A stretch of 64,000 nt of DNA from Eumeta japonica. Its lineage: Eukaryota; Arthropoda; Insecta; Lepidoptera; Psychidae. The notes beneath the pieces are model-generated. The model saw only the letters and a program-made list of their open reading frames with translations, was not told the DNA's origin and ran no database searches. The translations under genes were made by a program, and so were the position numbers. The stretch spans positions 18,430-82,429 of the forward strand of contig BGZK01002058.1 of assembly GCA_005406025.1 (NCBI GenBank), given 5' to 3'. This document shows, piece by piece, positions 47,640 to 58,870 of the stretch; position 1 is the stretch's first letter, and each line of letters starts with the position of its first letter.

Positions 47640-47945
47640 CAAGTTACGAGCGACGACGAGCGACGAAAAACCTGACGGATCCTCGCATCGTGATGAAATA
47701 AAATTAGAAATGACATTCATTAAACTGTCGAATCAAAGGTCCTCTCACGCAAAACAACCAAAAAGCACGACTGCCTCCTTGGCGATGATCATTAGCCCGC
47801 GACGGGCGAGATCCGCTTTCTCTTGTGAAAAGTCACTCGCGAAGAAGAATATAATTATTTCAAAGAGTCCAGCCGGAAACGCCGGCTGGGGAAACGTAAT
47901 TGATCGAACATTTATCGGGAGTACAATCCTTTGAGGGACCCGCTA
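47640..47945. promoter_or_regulatory. GC-richer conserved-looking block
   Basis: The block has CpG-containing words (gacgacgagcgacgaa), an 8-bp-arm hairpin (ccagccgg...ccggctgg, 47869-47889) and homeodomain-like AT words. Open frames here have no domain. Possible enhancer, perhaps in a first intron if the exon at 47495 is real. Confidence 0.3.
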
Positions 47946-48479
47946 AGCAATCATTGCTCGTCTTTGTATTGTTGCCATTATGGAAATATTTTTTTGCTTA
48001 TTTTTGTTATTACATTATTTCCGTAAAAAAACATTGTTTCATAAAGCGATGAGCTCTAGAAGATAAAAATGGGTTTATGAAAACTTTTCTCTCTATAAAT
48101 ACCATGAGAGCGCTTGAATTTGTTTTGAAAAAGATTGTTCTATTAGAAATATAATGTAAAACGTTCAAAGGTTGAAAATGAAATACGCATGAAAAAACAA
48201 TATAACTTGATAAATAATGATCAAACTTAATTTTATTTGTTTTTATAGTTATTATCATTTGTTATCACTTATTTTCATTAGTTTCATGGCTAATAATAAT
48301 GATTTAATATTAGACCACGAAATATCTGAATTAACTAAATATTTGATATAAAAAAAAAATAAAATCTTTATTTCATTGTTGAAAATACTAACCTATATCA
48401 TAGTTAATGTTTAATATTTGGTAGAGCCATACTGTAACCAACTTGGGTGTAACATAAAAATGAGCCCGTTCGATACGTG
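47946..48479. other. AT-rich intergenic sequence
   Basis: No feature is supportable. Confidence 0.4.
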
Positions 48480-48745
48480 AAATACTACACTCTCATAGAA
48501 TAAGGACGTCTAGCAGCAGCCTTCGTTGCTGTATTTCGTCTAGTGAGCGAAAGTTCCGGTGGCTCACTCTCCTCACTCCTTCCATTATCCCGATCCCTTG
48601 TCAATTACATACCCTATTCCCACTTAAGAAACCGGTAACGCACTGGTGACTCCTCTGAAGTTGCGAGTATCCATGGATGGCGGTGACTATTAATTCCTGA
48701 TGGATCGCGTGCTCGTTTACCCCTCGTATATTAAATAAAAGAATA
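48480..48745 (+). repeat. LINE-type 3' end
   Basis: Carries gtaacgcactggtgactcct, then ccatggatggcggtgacta, then a 'tgctcgtttacccctcgtat' tail before aaataaaag. This is the layout of a common lepidopteran non-LTR retrotransposon 3' end. A minus-strand relative lies at 35645-35945. Confidence 0.6.
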
Positions 48746-48920
48746 GTCATCGATCTATATTTCACATTCGAAAGTAGGTTATTATTGTTTTCGTTAAAAA
48801 GTTTTTATTTAGAGTACAGCATTTCTCTACCTTCGAAAAAACCATATACACTTCGCCGTAAAAAAGTTATTCTCTTTTGAGTTTAAATAACAATCACGTA
48901 TTTTCGACAAACAGTACGTA

Positions 48921-50250
48921 GGGCGCACTGAAAATTCCTGAAATAAATGAGAACAAATTACTATGAATGGTCAAAAATGAATTTATTTTTTCTCAAAATT
49001 TTCTCCGTTGGCATAAATATGCTTTTTTTATAAGAATAAACCGAATATCAAAACATTTACGCTACTCTTCCCTGGTGACCTCGCAAACAAGTTATTTACA
49101 ATCTTCGACAGCTACGTCTGGTGATGAAAATCGTAGATCGCGTTATTGGTTCTTAATTTTTGAGAACAAAAACAGTATGTATGCAGGATTACTCATAAGT
49201 TGTATAAAGATAAACTTAGACATTTTTGTTCTTCAAATATTTATGTTTTGCCGTGTTCAAATATTTATGTTTTCTGTTTGGCCGTGTCAGAATTGGCGTT
49301 ATCGTGGTGCAAGATGATACGATATTTATGGTGATTTTTAAGGAGTTTGTCAATAAGTTCCGGCAAACAAATGGTCGTGTACCAATCACTATTCAAAGTA
49401 CGATAATTCTCTAAAGCAATAGCAGTCATGTGTCCATTTTTATCAAAAAAAGATGCAACTATCCGCTCAGAGGCACTTCGCTCGCGCGCCACTTTGGTTG
49501 GTCTCGGCTCATTTCGATAGACCCATATGGTTCATTACTGCTTTGTTTTGGCGTCGTAGCAATAAATTCATGTTCTTTCACCTGTTACTGTGTCCCACAC
49601 GAAATTTGACGCCCCTCTCTTGACTCTTGTAAGCATGACATTGCACTAAATGACGCGGTCCGTTTTTTGCAGCTCATTCAACTTGTATGGGATCCACCAC
49701 GAAAACAGCTTTTACATACCGAAATATTTATGTAGGACTGATTGTATTTAATTCATGCCTATGCGTAAGAATGCTTGAATTTTATGGTAGGTTACATGCC
49801 TGATTGTTTCGATCATACGGTGCACAGAATTGTTGTTTTTTATTGTTCACAGCGGTGGAGGGCGACTACATAGATGAATATGAATTGGGCGACTATCACG
49901 AAATTCGTCACTGAGATTGATACGATCGCGCTTGAATTCTGCAAACCAATTATAAATAGTCGTCATGCATGGTGCTTCATCGTCAAAAGCAGTTCGAAGC
50001 CGAGCGAGGTTCTGCTGAACTGTCAAATTACATTTAAAATCGTAGAAAATCATACTACAAAAATTTTCACTCCTAAATCCACAGTGATGAAGACACGCAA
50101 TTTTTTAAGTGGTACCACAATGTATAAACAATTGACAGTTAAATGAAAGAAACAGCATTTTAAGCAAAAGAGTTTAATTTTCAAATGTAGTAATTATTTT
50201 TTAAATATTGCTTATGAAAGGGACCAATTCCAGAAAATTATAGTACGCCT
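48921..50250 (-). mobile_element. Mariner-family element, copy 2, inactive
   Basis: Same family as copy 1: left end gggcgcactgaaaattcctg, right end ending agtacgcct at 50250, about 1,330 bp. The minus-strand frame 50053-49847 has the helix-turn-helix region (TTIYNWFAEFK). The frame 49492-49265 has the second catalytic motif intact (HHDNA). The first motif is lost (GAC to GAA plus a one-base insertion at 49573-49582), and the third (PDL) is deleted. A TA precedes the left end. Confidence 0.85.
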
Positions 50251-53200
50251 CACGTATTATGAACATTCCTAACAGGATTTGTTGAGTCGTTAATATAGTT
50301 TAAAAAGAAATAGAAACGGACCAAAGATTGATCCATGTGTTACTAATACATCGGACGCGAACAATACATTCGCACCATCTCTTTTACCATCGATAGCTTT
50401 ATTATTATCGAAGCCATTCTATACAAAGTTAAAAATATAGGTTTGAATAGCAGATTAATTGAAAATAGTAATTTTCAACAAATAATGATAAATTCTAATA
50501 TTATTATTAATAAAATGTATAGAAACTTCATACTTTAACGTATTTGAGTTGACGTCTTATACACCTTTGCTACCTGTTACCCACCAAAGCCACCACAACC
50601 CAATTTGATGGTCGAGGATCGTTCGTATCTGTATTGGGGACATACACACAGAGATTTTCAGCTTTCATAAAATAACAAAATTCTGGTCGCCGCGGGCTCT
50701 CAAGCTAATAGAATCCAAATATCTGATAGCATCCACAGTAATGGCTATGGGGTACAGGTCATCTGTACAATATAACTACACATTTCAATGTGCCTCTAAA
50801 GTTGCGTGGTTATTATCGACGTAGGATACGGCCGCGAACGAAGGTCTCGTGGTTCACTTTAACCCTCTAAACACGCTCATGAATACAAAAATGTGAATTA
50901 CTTTGTTAATAAACAGAACTTCACATCTATATAAATAAAAATGAAAAGCTCTTCGTTGATAAGCGCACCATTTGAGAGCGGCTGACTAATTTATTTTCAT
51001 AAAAGCCCGTAATTGTTTAATTAAAGTTACTAGGGAAAGGAAAATTGAAAAAGTTGCCAGTGAAATTTGTAAATTCTAGAAAAATTGAATAGGCTTTTTT
51101 CTAAGGGATTTTCATATGAACTTATCACCTTGACCCACGATTCGAACGATGGATATAAGTAATTATTTTTTTTTCTTTTGAATCAAAAACGAGATCGGGA
51201 CAGCGATTCATATCGATTGATATAAAGGAATTCAAAAAAACAAAATTGAATTTTTGTGTGTTCGTCCCCTACGCATGCCTAAACCTAATACGATTACCGT
51301 GAAACTTTGGAGATATATTGAACGCACGACCTAAAGTATTTCTGAAAGAAATTCAACAGCATTTGTTTCCAGGTTCATGCGCGTGTTTGCACTGCAGAAC
51401 AGAACTGCTGAAGTGTTTCTAAAAAATCTTTCGATGAAAGATATTTTATTCCTGATTTTATTAGAATATTCACTATTCCTGAGTGAATTTGTATTGACTC
51501 ATGGAGGACTGTGACGATTTTAATAATAATTTAACTCTTGGGCTACACTATCCCCGAATACTTAATATAGTATATATTTTGATACTAGCGTTTGCTCTTT
51601 GCTTCGTTCAATCGAAACTGGTAGCGGTTCTGAAAGTGGGACGGAAAGCAGAATCGAGAACGGAGCCAAAATTAGAATCGAATCCGGGACCGGGACCGAA
51701 ATTAAGAATGAAACTGCAGCCAAAAATGAATGTAGAGACGGTATTGGATTCAAAACAGTGACCGGGATGAGAATTGAAAGCCAGACCAGGATTGATATTG
51801 ATACAGATCGATACAAAAGATGAAGGAGTTCATTCTTGGTCCATGATGGTAGAGTTACGGTCGGTAACTATATGGGTAAGCCGCTTACAAGAAAGGTCAG
51901 AACAACGTCTACTGGGCCAGCTAAATCTCAAGTGAAAAAAATGTCAGCAGAAATATTTCTGATGCCTCCTAGTGCACCGCCTGGCAAAAAACAAACATGA
52001 CAGCTGTTAGGTATGAAATGCATACAAAAAAATTTTCATATGAAACTTTCACTCAGATTAGGAATAAATAGATACGTATAATAAGTTAAGAATATATAGG
52101 TTCATTTCCATAACTTTCCACATTGTGTTATGATTCAGAAACAGCGATGGGAATCAATAAACTAATTTTTATTGTGTGATTTCGAATTAGATCAATATCA
52201 TACATAGATATTTACAATGCACATTGCAGTTAATGTTGGAGCTGATTTCAAAAAGTCACAACGGATGCACGAGACCGCCAAACTAGCACCATGAAGCTCT
52301 CGAGTTGATATTTACTGCATGTCGCGCACGAGTCGGTCAAGTGCAATGACAGTTTTCGATTATAGTACAAAACGCTCAAAAGCTGTATTACATTAATATG
52401 TAATCATCACATAAATTACATTGTTTTTGCGGGTTCAACAATGAAGTGCAAGCTTCCATTATTGTATTGTATGCAACTAATTCATGTAGTACCAATGTTT
52501 CGTTTAGTCGCTGATCGAATCCAACAATTTTTCTGGTTACATAAAAATCATTCGCTATCTTAACCATAACTTAAGATGAATTTGTGTCTTTTTTTTGTTA
52601 TTTTTAATTCGTCATTTCTGAACCTAGCTTCGTATACGAACGCCCCAATTCCTAGTTTAAAAACTCAAACTTTCCAAAACAAAACATGAGTTTATTTAGT
52701 TTCACAAATTAAATCTTAAGATCAGGCACACATTAGCTAGTAGCTACGATCGACAAAACTTTGAGTCACATTTATCTAGAAAACGTATTTTTGGTTGGGT
52801 AGGTTAGATGAAAGTAGACCGACAAAACAAATCTATAGAACAAATGTGTATGATAGAAAAGTCAGCAAGGGTCGCTCGAGAAAACCCTATGCTGACCAAA
52901 TCGGTATAGCATAACAGATAAGCAAAGTTCAGACAATTCAGTAACCGGTAATTTCTGCCTGCTTTTCTGGTAAATAGACGTGAGTTTATATAAAAAAAAA
53001 GATACAGGCAAACACTCATACTTCAAGATGAAAAACTTAAATCTCATAACGAAGGAGATGATGGAGTGTTAACATCAATGAATAAACACCGTTACACATT
53101 GTGTTAATTGGGATCTGAAATTACAGGGAAAACTGGCTAAGTACGAATCAGACTCGCATGATGATTGGTTCCGTACGATAAATCAGTGCATTAATCCTTA

Positions 53201-53654
53201 GTGAAGTAAACAACACTTTTTATTTACATTTTCCCTTCAAGCGTATTTGGGTTTCACTTAGCAATCAGAGATTTATGACTTCCGTTTAGATTTTCCTCTA
53301 AATTGCCAGTAGGTACCGCCGGATGTTTCGTTTTATTTTTTCAAAATTAAATACAGTAGTTTCTATGATATTAGGGAAAGCGATGCGATTGATTCTCGTA
53401 TAGTTTCACAATTTCTTTAATTTCATAATTTAACAATACATCGAAGTATTATAAATATATATAAATACATTTATATGCATTTCTCATAATACTCCTGTTC
53501 ATCGATATGTCATCTAAAAAAAATATATTTTTTAATTTTTAATTAGCCCCCAAAACGAAGTTCAAATTCAGAACTCGTATAATAACGCCATATGGTCGTG
53601 ATTAGATCACCTGATATTATATATTTATGCCTAACCGCACGGTTTTTCGACTTT
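50251..53654. other. Intergenic sequence, repeat-rich
   Basis: Contains a mixed-composition patch (50570-50870), a dispersed repeat with an 'atctatataaataaaaatga' start at 50930-51340, and a GA-rich repeat (51610-51850). A GC-richer patch lies at 52225-52330 without coding support. A short repeat-like GA segment ends at 52810. No gene is supportable. Confidence 0.4.
51610..51850 (+). repeat. Purine-rich degenerate tandem repeat, shared with 60125-60320
   Basis: The + strand is built of loosely repeated 'gggaccg-aa-ttaagaa' words of about 12 bp. Both copies end in the same order: gatcgat, then aagatgaa, then ttcatt, then gg-tc. The overlapping open frames on both strands follow from this composition. 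Confidence 0.55.
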
Positions 53655-53745
53655 TTTAAGGAAACAGACCATGACAGACAGACAGACATACAATTGCAAG
53701 TGTTCCGTTCTCTTTTTTTTCATGGGTGTATAAAACTCTGCGCTG
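53655..53745 (-). repeat. Fragment of the lepidopteran-type dispersed repeat
   Basis: catgacagacagacagacat followed by gtgttccgttctcttttt is the reverse of the 'cggaac...gtcatgtccgtccgtc' core seen in the last intron of the zinc-finger gene. Confidence 0.55.
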
Positions 53746-53984
53746 AGAAATTATTCAAAACCCATATCCTTAGATGCGGTTCATGGACTAATAGTTTCGT
53801 CGTCATCACAGAGGAGAAACTGCATACATTAGCGTTCTGCATACAGAACTCCTCCAGATCGTTCACACATAAATGATTACGCAATATGCTGTGGTAGACG
53901 GTGTCACGATATTTGGTGTGTCAGTTTTTTTTTTTTATTACTACCACTGCTAGGGCATACATTTTCACATTTTTTATTGTTGTA

Positions 53985-54110
53985 GATTAAGGGACGTGGA
54001 CTCAAAGTCCACCAGGTTGGTGCAGCGTGGATTAGGAACTTCTTATGACTGTCGTCACCAATTGCTTGAGTCTACGATGGATCAAGCCTTGTGAAAAATT
54101 AATGGGCAAA
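53985..54110 (-). repeat. LINE/SINE tail fragment
   Basis: Contains gtccaccaggttggtgcagc, then gtggattaggaa, the reverse of the 'gggccagcgtgg-gg' tail. Confidence 0.5.
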
Positions 54111-54587
54111 AGTAAAAACATAGCAAACAAACAGTAATCACGGCAGCAAGATTTTCGAATTCTCTGGTTGTTACAGTCCGTCTAATCTCTTTTTAAATCC
54201 AACAAGGGTCTCTTCCACTTCTGAAACTTGTGTCGACAACAATCTACACAAATATTGAACCACAGGACAAATCTATTATTTATAATTTAAAATCAGATCA
54301 AAGCAGTCAATTCACGTCTTTTAGAATACCGCTTAATAAAAGTCTAAAAGAAACATGACTTGTGTACCGGTGAACGAAAAACGCCTACTTCAATTTAGAA
54401 AAAAAAAATCATTATCATTTCGCGATTGGACAACAGTGGGAATCTGTAAAACTAGAAGAAGACTGTATGAGCTTTATGACGAAAGGACTTTTAATAATAG
54501 TGAGAGCTTTGTTAAATATGTAAAAATTAGTGATAACGTACGGCGTCAACAACTAAACATGTTCTCTGAAACACAAACCGTAAATTA

Positions 54588-55175
54588 AAAAAAAAACCGG
54601 CCAAGTGCAGGTCGGACCATGCTCACTGTAGGGTTCCGAGGCCGTTACTACAAAGAAATGGACTACTGGTGAAAAAACTACGTTGTCACACTTTTTTCCA
54701 TGTTTCCAGCACATAATAAGTATAAGCTCTTCAATAAACTTATAATTAGAAAAAAAATTAGATATGCCAATTATTACTCTTGAAATAGTGTAAACTAAAA
54801 AGCGCCAGCAAAAGAACGTATCTCCATGGCACTTACGTCCTTTTGTTGGAGAGCACAGTTTTTCGACTACAAATTAAAAATGGTTTTTCCGATTACGTTC
54901 AAAATAATTTTAGTTGGAAGTATTTGTTAAGCATTACCATTGCAAACTTTTTCATATTTTTTGGGCATACGATTTAAAAAGTACAGGGGGGGACAATTTA
55001 TGCTATGTTTGGAGAGATTATTTCCGAAAATATTCACTTAATCAAAAAAATTTCTTAGAAATCACAGTCTTTTTAAACACATTGTCGAAACACGTTGATG
55101 TTTACTGAAACAATTTTTTTTCAGCTTTCTTTATAAATATGGAGTGCCCCCCTCCTTAAAAATATTTATTTTGTT
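54588..55175 (-). repeat. Lepidopteran-type dispersed repeat, minus orientation
   Basis: Begins with accggccaagtgcaggtcgg and 'agggttccgaggccgttac', and ends near atatggagtgccccc then aaaatatttattttgtta. These are the two ends of the same family as 61063-61585. The interior is AT-rich and diverged. Confidence 0.6.
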
Positions 55176-55504
55176 ATGTAACTACTAAACTAAGCAGCGG
55201 CTTACCTAAGACACCTACACTCCCTAGTAAAATTATTCATATTATACACATTTAAAATCAGTATATTTTACATTCATACTAATAATGAACATGTTTTTAT
55301 TATTATTACTAAGTAATTCATTAAAATCTTCTTTAAAACCAAAATGTCATACCGTCATACGTTAACTGTCCCCAATGAATTTAACCTATTTTGCTGGCCA
55401 TAAAGAACTTTGATTGATTATCGTTTGAGAAACATATATTTTATTAAATATGATTCACGATCCCTCATGAAGTTAGGCTTTTAGCTAGTAGACTTTTATA
55501 AAAA
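55176..55504. other. AT-rich intergenic sequence
   Basis: No feature is supportable. Confidence 0.4.
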
Positions 55505-55735
55505 AATGTGTTCATGAAACCTGAAGACCATAAGCGTAACTTCCCTATTTTGCGTATTGATGCGAGGGGACGCGCACGCCACGGTTTTCACGCCTACGGA
55601 ACCGGAAAATGCGTAGTTATTAATAAAGCCAACATGGCGACGACAATCTTTGTGCCTGCCGCGCACCGGCGCAGATGCAGCCTGCGAAACGCAAGCCTAA
55701 CCCTTTGTAAACCGCAATATGACACCTTAATACAT
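55505..55735. promoter_or_regulatory. GC-rich island with GCCAACATGGCG word
   Basis: CpG-rich block. gccaacatggcg (55628-55639) contains a GCCAT-type core of the kind bound by Pho/YY1 (as the CATGGC inverse). The 78-codon frame has no recognisable domain. Regulatory role inferred. Confidence 0.3.
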
Positions 55736-56399
55736 TCAAGCTAAATTTAACTCTATTCTACTAATTAGTAGAGCACAAATTCTTATGTATAATCAACATT
55801 GTATAAGTCCATACGAAGCTATACAAACTGTTATTATAACGCACGGTGCACCATGTTCCAGTGCTTAACAATAATGCATGGCTGGGCTAATGTTTGCTTT
55901 GTGTCAACAGCGAGCGACCTATACTATTGCTCGTACCTGACTGCACTTACATGTATAGGTAACAGTCGGCGACGGACCCTATAGGAGGACGGCCAATCAA
56001 GAACTCATGCATTTTGTATGAGTACGAGATGGGTTGGATCATATTCTGAACTGATCTCGTGGATTAAAGTTTGAAATTTCCTAATAAATATATTTTGATC
56101 ACACAGTAAAAATTTCACAACATGATGTAAATTTTCTATAATGATATTTGGTAGCAAATATATATTGCTATTTCTGGGAATTTATGTTATTTATTATAAC
56201 CTCAAAACTTATGATTCTTCTTAAACTGAAATAAACCACTCTACTTTTTTGCTAAAATACTACACAAAATTTGACGTTTGTTTCATGGAAACATATGAAT
56301 GTTCAATCAAAATGGAGAGTGGATAATTACGATACATGAGTACAACAATTAAATTATTACATAATCTATTCGACGCATTGACACTTCAAGTCACAAAAG
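55736..56399. other. Intergenic sequence
   Basis: AT-rich with one GC-richer patch at 55840-55990. A possible 48-bp phase-1 microexon there is discussed under rejected items. Confidence 0.4.
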
Positions 56400-56720
56400 C
56401 TTTTGTACCCGGAATTTGCCTTAATCGTGAAAAATAATTGTCACGCAACCTTACGCCCGCCTAGCTTCACGCACTCGAAGAGACAGGCGGCCTTGTCACG
56501 TCGGTGTACCTTTGCATTTCTTCTTCTTTCTCTTTTCATTCTCAGCCGGATCCTCCCGAAGAACTCTTGTCGTCTCGCAGCATCGTCTCTCACTCCTCGT
56601 CACACGATAAGACAGGAGGAAGTGCTTTTATTCTCTTTAGGAGCCGTTGCAAACGATAATTTTCCGGCTTACGCGGAAAAGCTGTCGGCTCCGGACATGA
56701 AGTTTATCGTAGAATTATAA
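56400..56720. promoter_or_regulatory. Mixed-composition block, possible regulatory element
   Basis: A 320-bp stretch of balanced base composition with CpG words. A 105-codon frame runs through it but starts at TTG, has no ATG context and no domain. I favour a non-coding regulatory block over a gene. Confidence 0.25.
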
Positions 56721-57100
56721 TATTTATGATCGCAGGAGGTAAGATTGAAAAACTTCTCCTGAGTATATTTTCTTGTCACGCTCCCAATATTTGACGCCGC
56801 CGTATTGCAAGTTTGGAATTTAACTATATAGATGCTTTAAATAAAAAAAAAGTGTGTGTGTATTAGTGTACACACGTAAGAAGTGAAACTTCTTTATGAC
56901 ATCATTTTTCGATAAATGATTTACTATTTACTACTTCACAGAAATTGGTTGAATAAAGCTGAATTACATAAAGTTTATGCAAAAGGCTTTTATTATCATA
57001 GACATGGATACAAATAACTTTATAAATTTTTTTTCGCTAATCACTTAATTGAAATATTATTTTTCACGTCACTACTGAGTTTCAGAAATAGAAATGTTCA
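56721..57100. other. AT-rich intergenic sequence
   Basis: Probably includes decayed internal sequence of the retroelement that follows. No feature is supportable. Confidence 0.35.
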
Positions 57101-57301
57101 GAGTTTCATGTAGGAGACTTGGTAATGGTATATGTACCTAGAAGGGTGATAGGTAAAACTTTTCAATTAATCCGATGTTATAAAGAGCCATATAGAATTG
57201 TAGGAAAATTATCGAACGCTACATATAAAATCGAGTCACTCAATGAAAGAATGTGAGATATAGTTCATGTATGTCGGTTGAAAAGGTTTCAACTTAGATA
57301 A
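57101..57301 (+). pseudogene. Ty3/gypsy-type pol fragment (end of integrase, GPY/F module)
   Basis: The frame reads EFHVGDLVMVYVPRR, then a few residues on YKEPYRIVGKLS and YKIES, and near the end VHVCRLKRF. This is the order of the C-terminal GPY/F-type integrase module of LTR retroelements (G-D-L-V, PYR-V--LS, V-H-V-RLK). A TGA interrupts it at 57254-57256, and it closes at 57299-57301. Only about 65 codons remain, and no other pol domains or paired LTRs were found. An old, dead retroelement copy. Confidence 0.6.
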
Positions 57302-57407
57302 TAGGAAAATGTAATATATACAAACTGTAAATAGATCTAGTGTGTTGACAGAAAGTATATGTGACAATTATGTTTATGTTTATGCCACGATGACATTAAT
57401 AACATTG

Positions 57408-57476
57408 AATAAATATGGCGCGTAACGGAAAAATATTACCCAGAAATAAAGATGGCGCGTAACAGAAAAACGTTAC
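57408..57476. repeat. 32-bp direct repeat x 2, possible LTR remnant
   Basis: aataaa-atggcgcgtaac is repeated with a 37-bp period (57408-57439, 57445-57476), 4 differences in 32. It lies about 110 bp after the pol fragment and carries AATAAA, so it may belong to the former LTR. Confidence 0.6.
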
Positions 57477-58590
57477 ATTACTATAAAATTTCTCCCATAC
57501 GCCGATAAAGAAGTTTCACTTCAAAAATTTAATTGGGCAGACCACAAAATATCAGCCATCCTCATATCGATTTCGCTTCTCAGAATTACGTACTTCTTAA
57601 AAAAAATATGTACTTGTACAACTCTTATTTCACAATACAAATCTCTTCTAAGTAAGGATCCTACCACTTATTCTTCCATTTATTCTCTACTTAGCGTAAT
57701 GTTTGTGGTGATGATTTAATTTAATAAATGTTTTTGATATTTTTTTTCTGATTTCGCTTGTCCTAACATTGTTTCCTTGAACGCATGTTCGGTAAATAAA
57801 ATATAAGTTTGCAAATAACTCAGAAAGACTTGCGGTAGCGAAAAGCATTTGTGGATTTCAACTAGCGCTTCCTGTATTATACCTTTGGACTGTAATGGGT
57901 ACACTGTAGATTGCCTAATAATCACTAGACTATTACTTCTTACATATTATACGCAAAACACTGACTTTTCATTGATCAAACGATTATGATTACAATACGA
58001 TTTACATCGTGTTCACAATTATATATTAAAAGTAATGCATCCAACTGAAAAAGTAATGCAAGCCATAGCACAGACCGTGAAATATGTATGCGCTGATGCA
58101 CCGATATCTGGCGAATGCAGCGGCGCGTGACACTTCATTACTCGACCGCTGCATTCTCATAGACTTGAATATATTAATATCGGCATTTTTCAGTTTTATC
58201 GAAAATCCATTTATCTTCTATATAATTTTAATATTGACATACGATAGTTCGACTGTTATAATAACTTTTCATATTGTATTGTATGTATCACGTATTATTT
58301 TTGATCAATCGAAGAAGGTTTATATGAATTATATTAAATCATTACCTACATATACTTGTAATCGCTCGCCGTAATATACATACATAGTTTCCTAAATAAA
58401 ATTTAAAACCCTCTAACTCAAATTATCAGTTTTTAAAAATAATATCATCACAATATTAAAAAATAAATAATTTGACGAGAAAACATAAATTACTTTCTCC
58501 AACTCGGATTACTTTTTACACTAAATTGTCAACCCTTAATACATTAATTATGCATTCATACATTCATCAATACCACACCACCTAACTAAC
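57477..58590. other. AT-rich intergenic sequence
   Basis: Frames at 57716-57925 and 58084-58374 are AT-driven. No feature is supportable. Confidence 0.4.
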
Positions 58591-58870
58591 GAGTAGATAG
58601 CTGGTTTAATGGTTAGGGGTGTCACCTTCGAATGAGAGAGAATCGGGCACGATTCCGACCATGGATGATTAATATTTTCAACTTAAGTCTGTCTTTTACG
58701 TGAAATGAAATCTGTCGCTTCAACCTGGAGGAGCTGACCTTCAAACTGACGATCCAGAACATTCGCTTCGCATTAACGATAACGGTCGTTAACGTCCCCC
58801 TACACGGCACCGGGCCAGCATGGAGGGCTTAAAGTTTAAGCCATTCAATCCGAAATACGACGATTGTGCG
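58591..58870 (+). mobile_element. tRNA-derived SINE with LINE-like tail
   Basis: An A box (TGGTTTAATGG, 58602-58612) and a B-box-like word (GGCACGATTCC, 58646-58656) stand about 34 bp apart, the spacing of an internal RNA polymerase III promoter. The stretch between does not fold as a normal tRNA. A unique body follows, then a tail (caccgggccagcatggaggg) shared with the LINE/SINE tail fragments. The head-body-tail order is that of a SINE. Confidence 0.65.

Noticed and set aside
51501..51823. Glu/Ser-rich and Leu/Pro-rich proteins on opposite strands
   Set aside because: Three overlapping frames arise from one purine-rich tandem repeat that recurs at 60125-60320.
55907..55954. 48-bp phase-1 to phase-1 microexon (tgtcaacag acceptor, gtaaca donor)
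   Set aside because: The borders are plausible, but 16 codons carry too little information and no partner exon was found.
56403..56720. 105-codon frame as a gene
   Set aside because: It starts at TTG, has no domain and no supporting promoter or splice context. Balanced composition alone explains its length.
58591..58665. Functional tRNA gene
   Set aside because: A- and B-box-like words are present, but the acceptor and anticodon stems do not pair, and the body and tail beyond show it is a SINE.
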